Part shown: positions 8,479 through 16,746 of the stretch, piece after piece
How the letters are laid out: the number at the start of each line of letters is the position of its first letter
Position numbering within the stretch: the stretch's first letter is position 1
Origin: Halobacteriales archaeon
GTDB taxonomy: Archaea > Halobacteriota > Halobacteria > Halobacteriales > SKSH01
DNA length: 39,069 nt
Reading direction: 5' to 3'
NCBI GenBank assembly: GCA_007118145.1
Contig: SKSD01000011.1
Span: 1 to 39,069 of the forward strand
Notes under the pieces: model-generated
The model's input: only the letters and a program-made list of their open reading frames with translations
Told to the model about the DNA's origin: nothing
Databases searched by the model: none
Made by a program: the position numbers and the translations under genes

Positions 8479-8501
8479 CCTAATATATTACATATATCAT
8501 C
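8479..8501. promoter_or_regulatory. Shared AT-rich divergent promoter region
   Basis: The run TAATATATTACATATATC (8481-8498) gives TATA-like elements on both strands between nhaC and the DUF7522-like gene. For nhaC the start of transcription would be near 8457. For the + strand gene it would be near 8520, just beside an in-frame ATG at 8516. Confidence 0.5.
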
Positions 8502-8584
8502 GAGCAGACCACTGTATGTCATCCATTCCCACTCCGTGGGACGCACATCGGGCTGTTATGGGGGCACATCGTGTTGATTACACC

Positions 8585-8965
8585 ATGGACACCAACGCAA
8601 CGGCACTGGATGAGGCACTCATCAGTGCGTGCCGCGGCGCCATCGGCGATGATCTACGTAGTATCACGTATTTCACCCCGGATACATGGGAGCAGCTGTA
8701 CCTCAGGGACGATCTGGAACGAGATGCCCAACTCGACCAGTTCGTCGAGAGTGAACGCCTCGGTTTCAGTGCACAGCAGACCTACGGCGATACCGAACTC
8801 GGTGCGTACCGGTTCACCATCAGGGCGTTCGAACATGGCTACGTCGTGCGGGTGATCAATGACAACCAGGGTGTCTTCGTCACCACTGACTCACTGACGA
8901 TGCACCTCTTTGAGGAGGTGGCAGAAGCGATGTTTCGCGTCATGTCGATGGGACCGGATTCGTAG
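8585..8965 (+). CDS. Small haloarchaeal protein, DUF7522-like
   Basis: This is a 126-residue soluble acidic protein. The conserved core reads GAIGDDLRSITYFTPDTW, then EQLYLRDDLERD, and ends with a segment VTTDSLTMHLFEEVAEAMF. I recognise this as the family annotated DUF7522 in haloarchaea; the function is unknown. It has no membrane segment, cofactor motif or cysteine pair. The start is uncertain: ATG 8585 matches the usual length and begins just before the conserved region, while ATG 8516 is in frame and sits at the leaderless distance from the shared TATA region. The intervening residues (WDAHRAVMGAH) look poorly conserved, so I prefer 8585. It converges on the CapA gene with a 9-base gap. 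Confidence 0.7.
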   Translation: MDTNATALDEALISACRGAIGDDLRSITYFTPDTWEQLYLRDDLERDAQLDQFVESERLGFSAQQTYGDTELGAYRFTIRAFEHGYVVRVINDNQGVFVTTDSLTMHLFEEVAEAMFRVMSMGPDS

Positions 8966-8974
8966 CTGACGTCG

Positions 8975-9955
8975 TCAGAGCTCGAGACGAAGCCCCTCCT
9001 GAGTCTCCTCGAAGTTGGTATCGAGGTGTGAAGAGCGTGCTTTCATCGTGGAGATGCACCATGCCGCAGACCGGTCGCGTGCCCGGTTGACGGCATAGTT
9101 CTCGATGACGGTCGGAATGAGCTCAATCGCAACAGGTTCACCTGTTTCATCCAGCGTCACCGTGAAGAGGAAGCTGTGATCGTTTCGTAATGTCGGATCG
9201 ACCGCATAATCGTCGACGAAATCACCGGTATCGTACATGATTGGTCTCCCATCGACCACCTCGATGCCATGGAACACGTGTGCACTATGCCCGTGAATGA
9301 TGTCGACACCTTGGCCGATGAGCCAATGAGCGAGCGATCGACGTGCCTCATCTGGCTCGGTCGTCATGTTCGGTCCCCAATGCAAGGAGGCAACGATGAG
9401 GTCTGGGTCGCTGGCTCGTAGCTCTGCGAGGAGTTCACTGAATCGCTCACGCGCAGGCGTGCCAAGTGGGGTGTAGCACGTTCCTGGCTGTGACTCACTC
9501 ACCGCATATTCGGGCGTATTATCGGTCACGGCGAGCAGCCCGACACGGAGAGATCCGATCTCGACGAGACTCGGTTGGCACGCCTCCTCGGGCGTTCTCC
9601 CAGCACCGCCGACACGGATACCTGCCTCGTCGAGGTGATCGAGTGTCTCCTTGAGTGCCTCAACCTCGTAATCGAGTGCGTGGTTGTTTGCGAGTGTCAC
9701 CCAGTCAACACCGACATCCGTCAGGGCATCGATGGCCCAGTCCGGATGTGCTCGGAAGTGAAATGCCCTCGGCGTGCGATTCCAAGGGGTGCCGCTTGTG
9801 GCTATCGTACACTCGAGGTTCATGAACAGTCCATCGAGACCTGCGAGCTCATCTCGCATACTCCCCCAGACGATCTCCGGTCGACCTCCACGGTGATGGT
9901 CGTTGACAAGCCTACCGAGCATCACATCACCGGTGAAACCGAGGGTTTGGCTCAT
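8975..9955 (-). CDS. CapA-family metallophosphatase-like protein
   Basis: This 326-residue protein begins with MSQTLGFTGDVMLGR, the first metal-binding motif of the CapA/PgsA fold, a calcineurin-like metallophosphoesterase relative. Further motifs are NLECTIA (about residue 47), LANNHALDYE (about 90), ASLHWGPNM (about 190) and IIHGHSAHVFHG (about 225). Bacterial CapA takes part in poly-gamma-glutamate synthesis or export. Here there is no membrane anchor, no signal peptide and no capB or capC neighbour, so a role in polyglutamate is not supported and the substrate is open. I chose ATG 9955 because it places the metal motif at the very N-terminus; the open frame extends to 9988. An SRPBCC gene lies upstream on the same strand, 72 bases away. 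Confidence 0.8.
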   Translation of the reverse strand: MSQTLGFTGDVMLGRLVNDHHRGGRPEIVWGSMRDELAGLDGLFMNLECTIATSGTPWNRTPRAFHFRAHPDWAIDALTDVGVDWVTLANNHALDYEVEALKETLDHLDEAGIRVGGAGRTPEEACQPSLVEIGSLRVGLLAVTDNTPEYAVSESQPGTCYTPLGTPARERFSELLAELRASDPDLIVASLHWGPNMTTEPDEARRSLAHWLIGQGVDIIHGHSAHVFHGIEVVDGRPIMYDTGDFVDDYAVDPTLRNDHSFLFTVTLDETGEPVAIELIPTVIENYAVNRARDRSAAWCISTMKARSSHLDTNFEETQEGLRLEL

Positions 9956-10027
9956 GCGTAATAGCATGTCCCATTCGCTTGCCACCACAAAGGTTCTTTA
10001 GCCGATTGTCGGGCCAACAGACGGTGG

Positions 10028-10498
10028 TCATCTCGACGGTCTGCCGAAACGGTGGATGAGCCTGTTTCGTCGGTACTGAAACAGTCCCTCGAGGACGAGT
10101 GGTGCGGTCAGCGATCCCAAAGTCCCACCCGGGGGACCCCGATAGCGAATATCATCGTAGATCCGTGTCCCACCTGGTATGTCGTCGAACACATGTCGAT
10201 GGTACCATCTATCGAACGGCCCCTCGACGAGCTCGTCCTCGATGACAGTCCGCTCACCATCGTGACGCATCGCTGTCACGCGAGCATGGAATGGTGGGAG
10301 CCGGAGCAATCCAAACGGTGTGAGGGTGATCTCGAACTCGAACCCAACGGCGATGGTTGTACTGTCACCGTCGCACAGTCTCACATGCGGCTGTAGTATA
10401 CCTGGTATGAGTTCGACCAGTCCCCGCACATCTGAGTGGAATGCAACGGTGGTGTCGAGGTCAGCTCCGATATCGGTGACAGCTTCGAAACGTGGCAC
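10028..10498 (-). CDS. SRPBCC (START/Bet v1-like) domain protein
   Basis: This 156-residue single-domain protein fits the SRPBCC helix-grip fold. It has an N-terminal strand (PRFEAVTDIGADLDTTVAFHSDV), a helix with LVELIPGILQPHVRL, a run of amphipathic beta strands ending in GTRIYDDIRYRGPPGG, and a long C-terminal helix (LVLEGLFQYRRNRLIHRF). Proteins of this type bind hydrophobic ligands; in archaea and bacteria many are called cyclase/dehydrase or polyketide cyclase-like without proof. No catalytic residues can be assigned. The gene diverges from the SRAP gene over a 124-base intergenic region and precedes the CapA-like gene on the same strand. Confidence 0.7.
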   Translation of the reverse strand: MPRFEAVTDIGADLDTTVAFHSDVRGLVELIPGILQPHVRLCDGDSTTIAVGFEFEITLTPFGLLRLPPFHARVTAMRHDGERTVIEDELVEGPFDRWYHRHVFDDIPGGTRIYDDIRYRGPPGGTLGSLTAPLVLEGLFQYRRNRLIHRFGRPSR

Positions 10499-10622
10499 GT
10501 GATGACCTCCTTGCTACATTTGGTGTCGAATTGGGTTAATGACTCGTACAAGCGATGTGTGGTATGGATACCTTGTTCATACCTGCAACAGGCTTTTCCA
10601 GACTCGTCGCCGATTGGTCGGC

Positions 10623-11309
10623 ATGTGTGGGCGAACCTCACTGTTCGCACTTCCGGAGGTCATCGAGGACCGATTCGAGGTATCCGTGTTCGATGACATC
10701 CCCCCGCGGTACAACGTCGGTCCTGGAGACTGGTTGGCGACGGTGACCACTACCCATCCTGACAGGGTCACCCGACTGACGTGGGGGTTGGTTCCTCACT
10801 GGAGCGATGACCCCAACAGTGGGCCACGGCCGATCAACGCACGTCGAGAGACGCTCGACGAGGCCGCACCATTCCGTTCAGCTTACCGAGATCGCCGATG
10901 TCTCGTCATCGTCGACGGTTTTTATGAGTGGACAGACGGGCCAGATGGACGACAGCCGATCCGCTTTGAGCGCACAGATCGAGCACCATTCGCCCTCGCC
11001 GGTGTCTGGGATCGGTGGTCGAACAACGGTGATGCACTCGAGACTGTCTCCATCGTCACCACCGATGCCGTACCCGCTATCGAGCAGATCCATGACCGTA
11101 TGCCGGTGATTCTCGGCCGCGATGCTGAACGGGGCTGGCTCGAACACGCCCCGGATGACCCGGCGACCTCCGACGTGCTCGATCCCGTCTATGACGAAGA
11201 CTTCCACCAGTACACGGTCGATCCCAGGATGAACACCACGGAGGTAGATGACGAGGCGGTTATCGATTACTTCGACACAGGTGGGCAGCGCACCCTCGAG
11301 GAGTATTGA
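10623..11309 (+). CDS. SRAP-domain abasic-site protein (HMCES/YedK family)
   Basis: This 228-residue protein starts with MCGRTS. The Cys2, exposed after Met removal, forms the DNA-protein cross-link with abasic sites in single-stranded DNA in this family. The other active-site residues are present: N72 in NARRET, E102 in GFYEW and H157 in IHDRMPVIL. The start is fixed by this chemistry; a longer frame from 10539 would bury the Cys. The protein shields abasic sites at stalled replication forks. The neighbouring helicases Hel308 and Hef also act at forks, so the context fits. It is divergent from the SRPBCC gene and converges on the SLOG-family gene, with 14 bases between stops. Confidence 0.92.
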   Translation: MCGRTSLFALPEVIEDRFEVSVFDDIPPRYNVGPGDWLATVTTTHPDRVTRLTWGLVPHWSDDPNSGPRPINARRETLDEAAPFRSAYRDRRCLVIVDGFYEWTDGPDGRQPIRFERTDRAPFALAGVWDRWSNNGDALETVSIVTTDAVPAIEQIHDRMPVILGRDAERGWLEHAPDDPATSDVLDPVYDEDFHQYTVDPRMNTTEVDDEAVIDYFDTGGQRTLEEY

Positions 11310-11323
11310 TCACTTACCGAGTA

Positions 11324-11767
11324 TCACGGCCGTCGACGCTCGAGGGTCTTCACTGCACGTTCGGGGGAGTCGACTCGCGTCACACCATCGACCGTGTGTG
11401 TATCAAGCCCGACAACGGGGAGACCGACATCGAGTGCGTGAGCGATCTCAGAGAGCGTCCCATAATGTCCACCCACGGCGATGACGCCATCGCCATTCTG
11501 CACGACCATGACGTTGCGCATGCTTCCGATACCGGTGGCGATTTGTACCTGGATAAACTCATTTGCGTTGGTTCGGTCAGCACTCGGGAGGATGCCGATG
11601 GTGCGACCCCCGGCCTCGGTGGCACCGCGTGCTGCCGCCTTCATCACCCCATCGAGTCCGCCACAGACGAGTTCGTGTCCTTGTGCGGCTATCTCCCGCC
11701 CGACTGCCTCAGCTCGTTCCGCCTCCTCGGGGGTGGCGTTGCTACTTCCAATGACGCTCACACGCAT
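11324..11767 (-). CDS. TIGR00725-type SLOG/LOG-like nucleotide-binding protein
   Basis: This 147-residue protein opens with MRVSVIGSSNATPEEAERAE and continues with HELVCGGLDGVMKAAARGA (about residues 31-49) and GDGVIAVGGHYGTLSEIAHAL (about 92-112). The GG-DGVM and GG-GTLSE motifs are those of the SLOG superfamily, which includes LOG cytokinin-activating enzymes and DprA. The LOG phosphoribohydrolase signature PGGxGTxxE is changed to VGGHYGTLSE, so nucleotide 5'-monophosphate hydrolysis is not assured. The small TIGR00725 proteins are usually described as possible lysine decarboxylase-like or nucleotide-binding, with unknown role. It lies upstream-adjacent on the same strand to no close partner; Cgi121 ends 38 bases beyond its start side. 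Confidence 0.78.
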   Translation of the reverse strand: MRVSVIGSSNATPEEAERAEAVGREIAAQGHELVCGGLDGVMKAAARGATEAGGRTIGILPSADRTNANEFIQVQIATGIGSMRNVMVVQNGDGVIAVGGHYGTLSEIAHALDVGLPVVGLDTHTVDGVTRVDSPERAVKTLERRRP

Positions 11768-11805
11768 GAGCGGGCTAACGTGACGGGGTCACAAGGCTGT
11801 ACTGG

Positions 11806-12297
11806 CTACCCATCGATGGTCAACAGTGTCACTCGTTCGATGACGAGATCGGCAAGGCGAGCTCCAGTCGAGCGTTCGCGGTCAGGTATGTTGAAAAAGT
11901 CACAGATGTACTCTTCATCGGCAAGCGAACCATCGAACGGGGTCAGCTCTCGAAACAGTGCCGCCACCTCCTGGCTCGCAGCCACGTGGTCACCTCCATC
12001 GATCACGATGACGACTGGGTGGTCTTCACCTTTGAGACCCATCCGCATCGCTCGGTTGATCTGTCGCCTGCCTGCTGCGTAGAGCAGTATCTCGACGCCT
12101 CGGTCGTCCGCGATTGCCCGATCGTGCTCGATGGCACGGTCGGCGAGTTGAACCGCATGTTCGAGGTGGCCAGGCCCGACCACGTAGCGTGCGTCGAACG
12201 CCTGGATGGTCGCCCCTGTCGAGTCAGCGATTTGTTCGAGTACCGCGAGCACCTCGATCGTCTCGTCCGCATCCAACCACCCGCTGTATATCTCCAT
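11806..12297 (-). CDS. cgi121: KEOPS complex subunit Cgi121
   Basis: This 163-residue protein matches Cgi121: the core shows FDARYVVGPGHLEHAVQLADRAI (residues 39-61), then EILLYAAGRRQINRAMRMGLK, VVIVIDGG and a C-terminal IPDRERSTGARLADLVIERVTLLTIDG. KEOPS makes the N6-threonylcarbamoyl modification at A37 of tRNAs that read ANN codons; Cgi121 recruits the tRNA by its 3' CCA tail and binds Bud32. The gene begins two bases after the hel308 stop, so both are probably co-transcribed; I recall the same pairing in other haloarchaea. A link between tRNA modification and a helicase is puzzling but may be only shared expression. The other KEOPS genes are not in the window. Confidence 0.85.
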   Translation of the reverse strand: MEIYSGWLDADETIEVLAVLEQIADSTGATIQAFDARYVVGPGHLEHAVQLADRAIEHDRAIADDRGVEILLYAAGRRQINRAMRMGLKGEDHPVVIVIDGGDHVAASQEVAALFRELTPFDGSLADEEYICDFFNIPDRERSTGARLADLVIERVTLLTIDG

Positions 12298-12299
12298 GG

Positions 12300-14546
12300 T
12301 CAGAAGTCCTCGAGCTGTGCCTGTTGTTCATCACCCTCGGCCTCGGCCACCTCTGATTCGAACGTGATTGATGCATCGGGTTCGATACCCTCGAGGTCGG
12401 CATCATCCCGCCCTGCCGCTTCGAGTATCTGTTCGGCTGTCTTTCGCCTACCTCGTAATGCAGCGAGTACGACCCGCTTGTCAGCCTCTCTGAGGTCAGC
12501 GGGTGTCTCGATACCCGCGTCGAAGAGGCGTCGCGCTCGGACGCGCCCAACACCTCGGATCCGACAGAGTTCGATCAGTTCCTCGTGGATGCCGTGTTCG
12601 ACGCGCTTCCTTGCCGCTCGCACGGCAGGGACCGATTGCTCGTTAGTCACCTCCGCCAACCGCTCGGTGGCCGACAGCAACCACTGGGCGGTGTCGACTT
12701 TCCCGCGGATGTCACCGGGGCCAACCTTATACCGCTCGGTGAGCCGGTCTTCATCGAGCTCATCAGCCCAGTCGTGAAGCAGCTTTGCCGTCTTCAGTGC
12801 AGCCAGCCAATCCTCGTATGGCCCCTCATCGGCCGGGTGTGGTGTCGCACCGAGTAACTCCTCACCGTGAACACCGAGGAGTTCCTCATAGCGCTGACGA
12901 TCGCCACTTCTGAGGTAGAGGCCGTACATATCCGGTGTCCTCGAGATAAGGTGGTAGAGGCCGAGGGCGGACGGTAGTTCAGCTGCTGCCTCCAAACCGT
13001 CGACAATGATGGCCGCTCCGAGGGGATCGAGATAGACACGAGCGACGACGTGACCCAACGAGGTTGCTGTGAGACGGTCAGCATCTCGCTCGATGAACGA
13101 CTGGCGCTCGAGGAAGGCGAGGACGTCATCGAGGATGACCCGAAGGTGTGTGCCACTCCCCGATTGACTCGCATAGAACGTCCCTGCGAGGAACCGTTCG
13201 AGCGCATCGATATCTCGGGCAAAACCGGTGGCGATGGCGGCATTGACATGCGTTCGGAGAGCTGGCTCGGCAGCCAACTTTGAATCGATAGGTTCGGGTC
13301 GCCCCTCGAGGTAGCGAGCACGGAGTTCTTCAAGTTCCTCGTGTGCCCGGGCAATCAGGAGTGCCTCGCCATAGGGGTCGAGCCCAGGTCGACCGGCTCG
13401 ACCCATCATCTGGTGGACCTCTAGTGTGGAAAGCGGACGCATCCCCCCTGCAGTGCTGTCATACCGACGCCAATCACGCACGACGACACGGCGACTCGGT
13501 GTGTTCACCCCGGCGGCGAGGGTTGGTGTGGCAACGACAGCACCGAGATGACGATCACGGAACGCAGCCTCGACACGGGAGCGTTGCGCACTAGCCAGAC
13601 CGGCATGGTGGAAGGCTGCGCCTTGCTCGAGGAGATCAGCCAGCTTCCCGACCGTCTCGGTGTCACTCGTCTCACGGATATCGTCGGCGATACGTTCGAG
13701 TGCGCGTCTATCGTCACTGGTGAGGAATGGGAATACCACCTCTGCCAACCGTGCTGCGGTCGCCTCGGCACGCCGCCGTGAGCTGACGAAGACGAGTGTC
13801 GACCCGTCGTCGGCGAGTGTGTCTCGGACGATGGCTGATTCCTGGCGCTCGCCACGTTTGACCGGAACCGATGTCTGCTCACCGTCGGCGAAGTGGACGG
13901 CATTGCCGAAGTGGATACCCATCCTGAGATCGACCGGTCGCCACACACTCTCGATGAGGTGTGCATCGAGCCAGTCGGCGATCGCGCCGGGGTTGGCGAT
14001 AGTCGCGGAGAGTGCCACCACCTGTAGGCCTCGATTGACCGAGCGTAGCTTGGCCAGCGTCACCTCGAGGGTGGGACCCCGACTCGCATCATCGATGAGA
14101 TGTACCTCATCCGTCACGACACAGTCAAGATCGTCCACCCAACTGGCATCGTTACGTATCATCGAGTCGACCTTCTCACTCGTCGCGACGATGATGTCTG
14201 CATTTGCCAGCCAGCGTTCCTCACTGTCAAGGTCGCCGATGGCGAGGGCCACGTTGATACCGAGGTCATCTTCGAACTCACTGAGACGGTCGTACTTCTC
14301 ACTCGCTAACGCCCGCAATGGGACGATGTACAGGCCTCGGCCACCTCGCTCGACCGCGGTCAACAGCGCAAGGATACCGATCAGTGTCTTACCCGAGGCG
14401 GTCGGAACGCTCGCGATGATGCTCTCACCGCGGGTGATACCGGCCTCGACAGCATCAGCCTGAGGCGGGTAGAGCTCGGCGATACCAACCCCTTCGAGTG
14501 CGTCGTGCACACGGGTCGGGAGGTCGGGTATCGCGTCGATGTCCAT
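12300..14546 (-). CDS. hel308: Hel308 superfamily 2 DNA helicase
   Basis: This 748-residue ATP-dependent 3'-5' DNA helicase acts on forked DNA. Helicase motifs in order are: a Q-like segment [11 protein letters not shown] near residue 21-31, Walker [11 protein letters not shown] (45-54), motif II TDEVHLI (about 145), SAT in ALSATIAN (about 180), [10 protein letters not shown] (motif VI, about 388). A winged helix and ratchet follow, and a C-terminal helix-hairpin-helix ([23 protein letters not shown], about 660-685) completes the archaeal Hel308 layout. Length is usual for the family. The acidic tail ([17 protein letters not shown]) holds the likely RPA- or PCNA-binding end. The start at 14546 is the first ATG before the conserved part. 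It is divergent from the ferredoxin gene and upstream of cgi121. Confidence 0.93.
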   Translation of the reverse strand: MDIDAIPDLPTRVHDALEGVGIAELYPPQADAVEAGITRGESIIASVPTASGKTLIGILALLTAVERGGRGLYIVPLRALASEKYDRLSEFEDDLGINVALAIGDLDSEERWLANADIIVATSEKVDSMIRNDASWVDDLDCVVTDEVHLIDDASRGPTLEVTLAKLRSVNRGLQVVALSATIANPGAIADWLDAHLIESVWRPVDLRMGIHFGNAVHFADGEQTSVPVKRGERQESAIVRDTLADDGSTLVFVSSRRRAEATAARLAEVVFPFLTSDDRRALERIADDIRETSDTETVGKLADLLEQGAAFHHAGLASAQRSRVEAAFRDRHLGAVVATPTLAAGVNTPSRRVVVRDWRRYDSTAGGMRPLSTLEVHQMMGRAGRPGLDPYGEALLIARAHEELEELRARYLEGRPEPIDSKLAAEPALRTHVNAAIATGFARDIDALERFLAGTFYASQSGSGTHLRVILDDVLAFLERQSFIERDADRLTATSLGHVVARVYLDPLGAAIIVDGLEAAAELPSALGLYHLISRTPDMYGLYLRSGDRQRYEELLGVHGEELLGATPHPADEGPYEDWLAALKTAKLLHDWADELDEDRLTERYKVGPGDIRGKVDTAQWLLSATERLAEVTNEQSVPAVRAARKRVEHGIHEELIELCRIRGVGRVRARRLFDAGIETPADLREADKRVVLAALRGRRKTAEQILEAAGRDDADLEGIEPDASITFESEVAEAEGDEQQAQLEDF

Positions 14547-14602
14547 TATCTCTGCTATAGGGTCGAGGAGTCGTTTAAACTGCCGGAGTTGACCTCGCCA
14601 CC

Positions 14603-14610
14603 GATAAATG
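14603..14610 (+). promoter_or_regulatory. TATA-like box of the ferredoxin gene (leaderless)
   Basis: GATAAATG at 14603-14610 is centred 27 bases before the ATG at 14633, and no ribosome binding site precedes that ATG. This supports a leaderless transcript and the ATG rather than the GTG six bases earlier. Confidence 0.45.
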
Positions 14611-14632
14611 CCGTGCTACCGAATGAGTGTGT

Positions 14633-14875
14633 ATGCGGATTGAGTTCGACCGCGACACGTGCATCGGGATGTTCCAGTGCGTGTACGAATGGGAGTCGTT
14701 CAAGCGTGACGAGCATGCTGGGAAGGCCATCCTCGAGGGTGCCGATGAGGTTGAACCCGACCGGTTCGTCCTTGAGGTGCCTGAGGGCGAGGAGTTCAAT
14801 GCTGAGATGGCCGCACGTGTCTGTCCGGTCGATGCCATCACGTTGTACGATGACGGTGAGCAGTTGATCCCATAA
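14633..14875 (+). CDS. Small monocluster ferredoxin, likely [3Fe-4S]
   Basis: This 80-residue protein has one cluster-binding set: C10 and C16 in CIGMFQC, and C64 followed by Pro in VCPVDAI. The usual CxxCxxC has Met at the middle position (M13). Ferredoxins with three Cys and a replaced second Cys normally bind a [3Fe-4S] cluster. It is an electron carrier; in bacteria such proteins often serve cytochromes P450, but no P450 is seen here. I recognise the sequence as a haloarchaeal type distinct from the larger plant-type 2Fe-2S ferredoxins of halophiles. The high number of Glu and Asp fits a halophile. It is followed 41 bases later by a small haloarchaeal protein on the same strand. Confidence 0.85.
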   Translation: MRIEFDRDTCIGMFQCVYEWESFKRDEHAGKAILEGADEVEPDRFVLEVPEGEEFNAEMAARVCPVDAITLYDDGEQLIP

Positions 14876-14916
14876 GACCCCAAGATACTATCCGGTTGCC
14901 GACGAAAGGGCAGGCG

Positions 14917-15231
14917 ATGGTCACCATTACTGCGCAGCGTCTTGAAGGTGAACGTATCAGATATCGTGGTGATTCATGGGAGTTCACAGGAACCGTTGAT
15001 GTTCTCCAAAACGGCGAGGTACTGGATGTCGAGGCGAGGAAGGCAGACCGCGTCCGTGGGACGAAAGGCACCCTCAGCTTCCGACTCGAGAACCCACCGA
15101 CCTCGATCAACCCAGGCAATCTCGGCGATGTCGATATCGAGTTACGCAATGACGATGGTGGACAGTTTCTGGTCGTCTCACGGAACCATCGGACCGACCG
15201 CTACAAGCTCAAGAATCTGATCTACAAGTAA
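14917..15231 (+). CDS. Small conserved-type haloarchaeal protein of unknown function
   Basis: This 104-residue soluble protein is rich in beta strand: VTITAQRLEGERIRYRG, then WEFTGTVDVLQNGEVLDVEARK, FRLENPPTSINPGNLGDVDIE and a C-terminal YKLKNLIYK. No motif, cysteine or membrane segment is present. I remember similar haloarchaeal hypothetical proteins with the same opening and the same NPGN segment, so it is probably a real conserved gene, but no function is known to me. ATG 14917 has a GGGCAGG-like purine run just upstream; an upstream TTG at 14896 is in frame and less likely. The gene follows the ferredoxin in the same direction and converges on mdh. Confidence 0.65.
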   Translation: MVTITAQRLEGERIRYRGDSWEFTGTVDVLQNGEVLDVEARKADRVRGTKGTLSFRLENPPTSINPGNLGDVDIELRNDDGGQFLVVSRNHRTDRYKLKNLIYK

Positions 15232-15264
15232 CCCACCGGTTACTCGATCGGGCGATTCTCGACG

Positions 15265-16179
15265 TCAGCTAATACGGTTGTACTGCTCGGCCAACTTCTC
15301 AGCCGCCTCAGCGAGTTGTGCCTCCTCATCAGCCGAGAGGTCCCACTCGACGATCTCCTCGACACCGTCACGTCCCAGCTTGAGGGGGACACCCATGGCG
15401 GTAGCGTGATGGCCATACTCGCCGTCGAGCGTGACCGACCCGGGCAGTACCGCACCAGTATCGCGGACGATCGCCTCGACCATATGGGCGACACCATCAG
15501 CGGGACCCCACTCTGTTGCACCCTTCTTCTCGATCACGTTCATCGCACTCTCCTTGAGCTCCTCGAGGATGGCCTCACGCTCAGCCCCGGAGAAGGTTGG
15601 GTCGCGGCCATCGACGCGGACCTTCGAGAAGACGGGCACCTGCGCATCGCCGTGTTCACCGAGTATGCTCGCCTCAACGTTCTTGATCGGTGTCTCAAAC
15701 CGTTCGGCGAGGACGTACCGGAACCGGGCCGAATCGAGCCGACCACCGAAGCCGATGACCCGATGGCGATCGCGGTCCCCGGTCTCGTAGAGGTGGCGGT
15801 TGAGGAGATCGACCGGATTCGACGTCGTGATCGAGATGTAGTCATCTGAGTGTGCATCGAGTGACTCCCCGATGGTCTCGATGATCGGTGCATTGTCCTC
15901 GGCGAGATCGAGGCGTGTCTGCCCGGGTTGACGGGGGATACCAGCCGTGATCACGACGATATCCGATCCTGCAGTATCGGCGTAGTCACCGGAAACGATG
16001 CGTGTATTTGACTCGTATGCCGAGCCGTGATTGACATCGGATGCCTGCCCGAGCGTCACGTCCGCCTGGTCGGGTAGGTCGACCATGACGATCTCGTCGA
16101 CCACGTCACGCTTGGCGAGTGAGTAACCTGTGGCTGCTCCTACCGTCCCTGCAGCTCCCACGATGCTGACTTTAGACAT
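15265..16179 (-). CDS. mdh: Malate dehydrogenase (LDH-like family)
   Basis: This 304-residue enzyme oxidises malate to oxaloacetate with NAD in the TCA cycle, in the cytoplasm. The N-terminal Rossmann motif [11 protein letters not shown] starts at residue 8. The specificity loop reads [10 protein letters not shown] (80-89), with Arg83 giving dicarboxylate (malate) rather than lactate selectivity. The catalytic pair is D149 (with R152) and H176 in LGEHGDAQ. It belongs to the tetrameric LDH-like MDH group known from Haloarcula. A TATA-like GCTTAACC (minus strand, about 16204-16211) lies about 28 bases upstream of the ATG, suggesting leaderless expression. It is divergent from the p27-like gene. 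Confidence 0.94.
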   Translation of the reverse strand: MSKVSIVGAAGTVGAATGYSLAKRDVVDEIVMVDLPDQADVTLGQASDVNHGSAYESNTRIVSGDYADTAGSDIVVITAGIPRQPGQTRLDLAEDNAPIIETIGESLDAHSDDYISITTSNPVDLLNRHLYETGDRDRHRVIGFGGRLDSARFRYVLAERFETPIKNVEASILGEHGDAQVPVFSKVRVDGRDPTFSGAEREAILEELKESAMNVIEKKGATEWGPADGVAHMVEAIVRDTGAVLPGSVTLDGEYGHHATAMGVPLKLGRDGVEEIVEWDLSADEEAQLAEAAEKLAEQYNRIS

Positions 16180-16268
16180 GTAGTTGAAATCGACCGTGAC
16201 AAGTGGTTAAGCCCTTCGAAAGACCGAGTTCGGTGGACTTACCACCGTCCCAGTCCTTCCTCACATAT

Positions 16269-16694
16269 ATGAGCGAGTTCGACAAGGAGGCCGAGCGCGA
16301 GCGGCTTCGAAAGAAGTTCGCCGAGGACGAGGCCGAACGCGAATCGGCTCGCCACATGAGTGAGTTGTTGCTTAAGGGAGCGAAGATGACCGACCGCCAC
16401 TGCCCGGAGTGTGGGACGCCGCTCTTTCGCGAAGATGACCGCATCTACTGTCCTGAGTGTGAGCGGACGGTTGTCACAGGGGATGACGAGGAGGATACCG
16501 CCACGTCCGAGGAGCAGCTCTCAGCACCGGAACAACCCCTCGAGACGGGTGACACACGCGCCAACCTCGAACGTGCACTCGAGCGTGCTGCCGCAGCTGC
16601 GGCAGCTGAGACCGATCCCCGCCGTGCCCGCGACCACCTCGAGGCAGCTCGTGCGGCGATCGATGCGCTGAACGCCCTTGACGGGCGGGACTAG
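16269..16694 (+). CDS. Sjogren's/scleroderma autoantigen p27-like zinc protein
   Basis: This 141-residue protein has a charged N-terminal helix (residues 1-38). A zinc ribbon follows, with C45/C48 in CPECG and C61/C64 in CPECE, then an acidic linker and a C-terminal Ala-rich helical region. The GAKM-TDRHCPECGTPLF segment is the hallmark of the autoantigen p27/ZNRD2 family, widespread in archaea. Function is unknown; a role with RNA or protein complexes is only suspected. The start is ATG 16269; the open frame upstream to 16203 crosses the mdh promoter and is not conserved-looking. The N-terminal 25 residues have the alternating Lys/Arg and Glu pattern of a coiled coil. Confidence 0.8.
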   Translation: MSEFDKEAERERLRKKFAEDEAERESARHMSELLLKGAKMTDRHCPECGTPLFREDDRIYCPECERTVVTGDDEEDTATSEEQLSAPEQPLETGDTRANLERALERAAAAAAAETDPRRARDHLEAARAAIDALNALDGRD

Positions 16695-16746
16695 CCTATC
16701 GCAACCGCTGTTGGGTGGTTTCCTGAATGCTCACACAGCCAGGCGC

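Noticed and set aside
11306-12082. 258-codon + strand open frame across the SLOG and Cgi121 genes
   Set aside because: It runs antisense over two well-supported genes and has low-complexity Ser/Arg composition.
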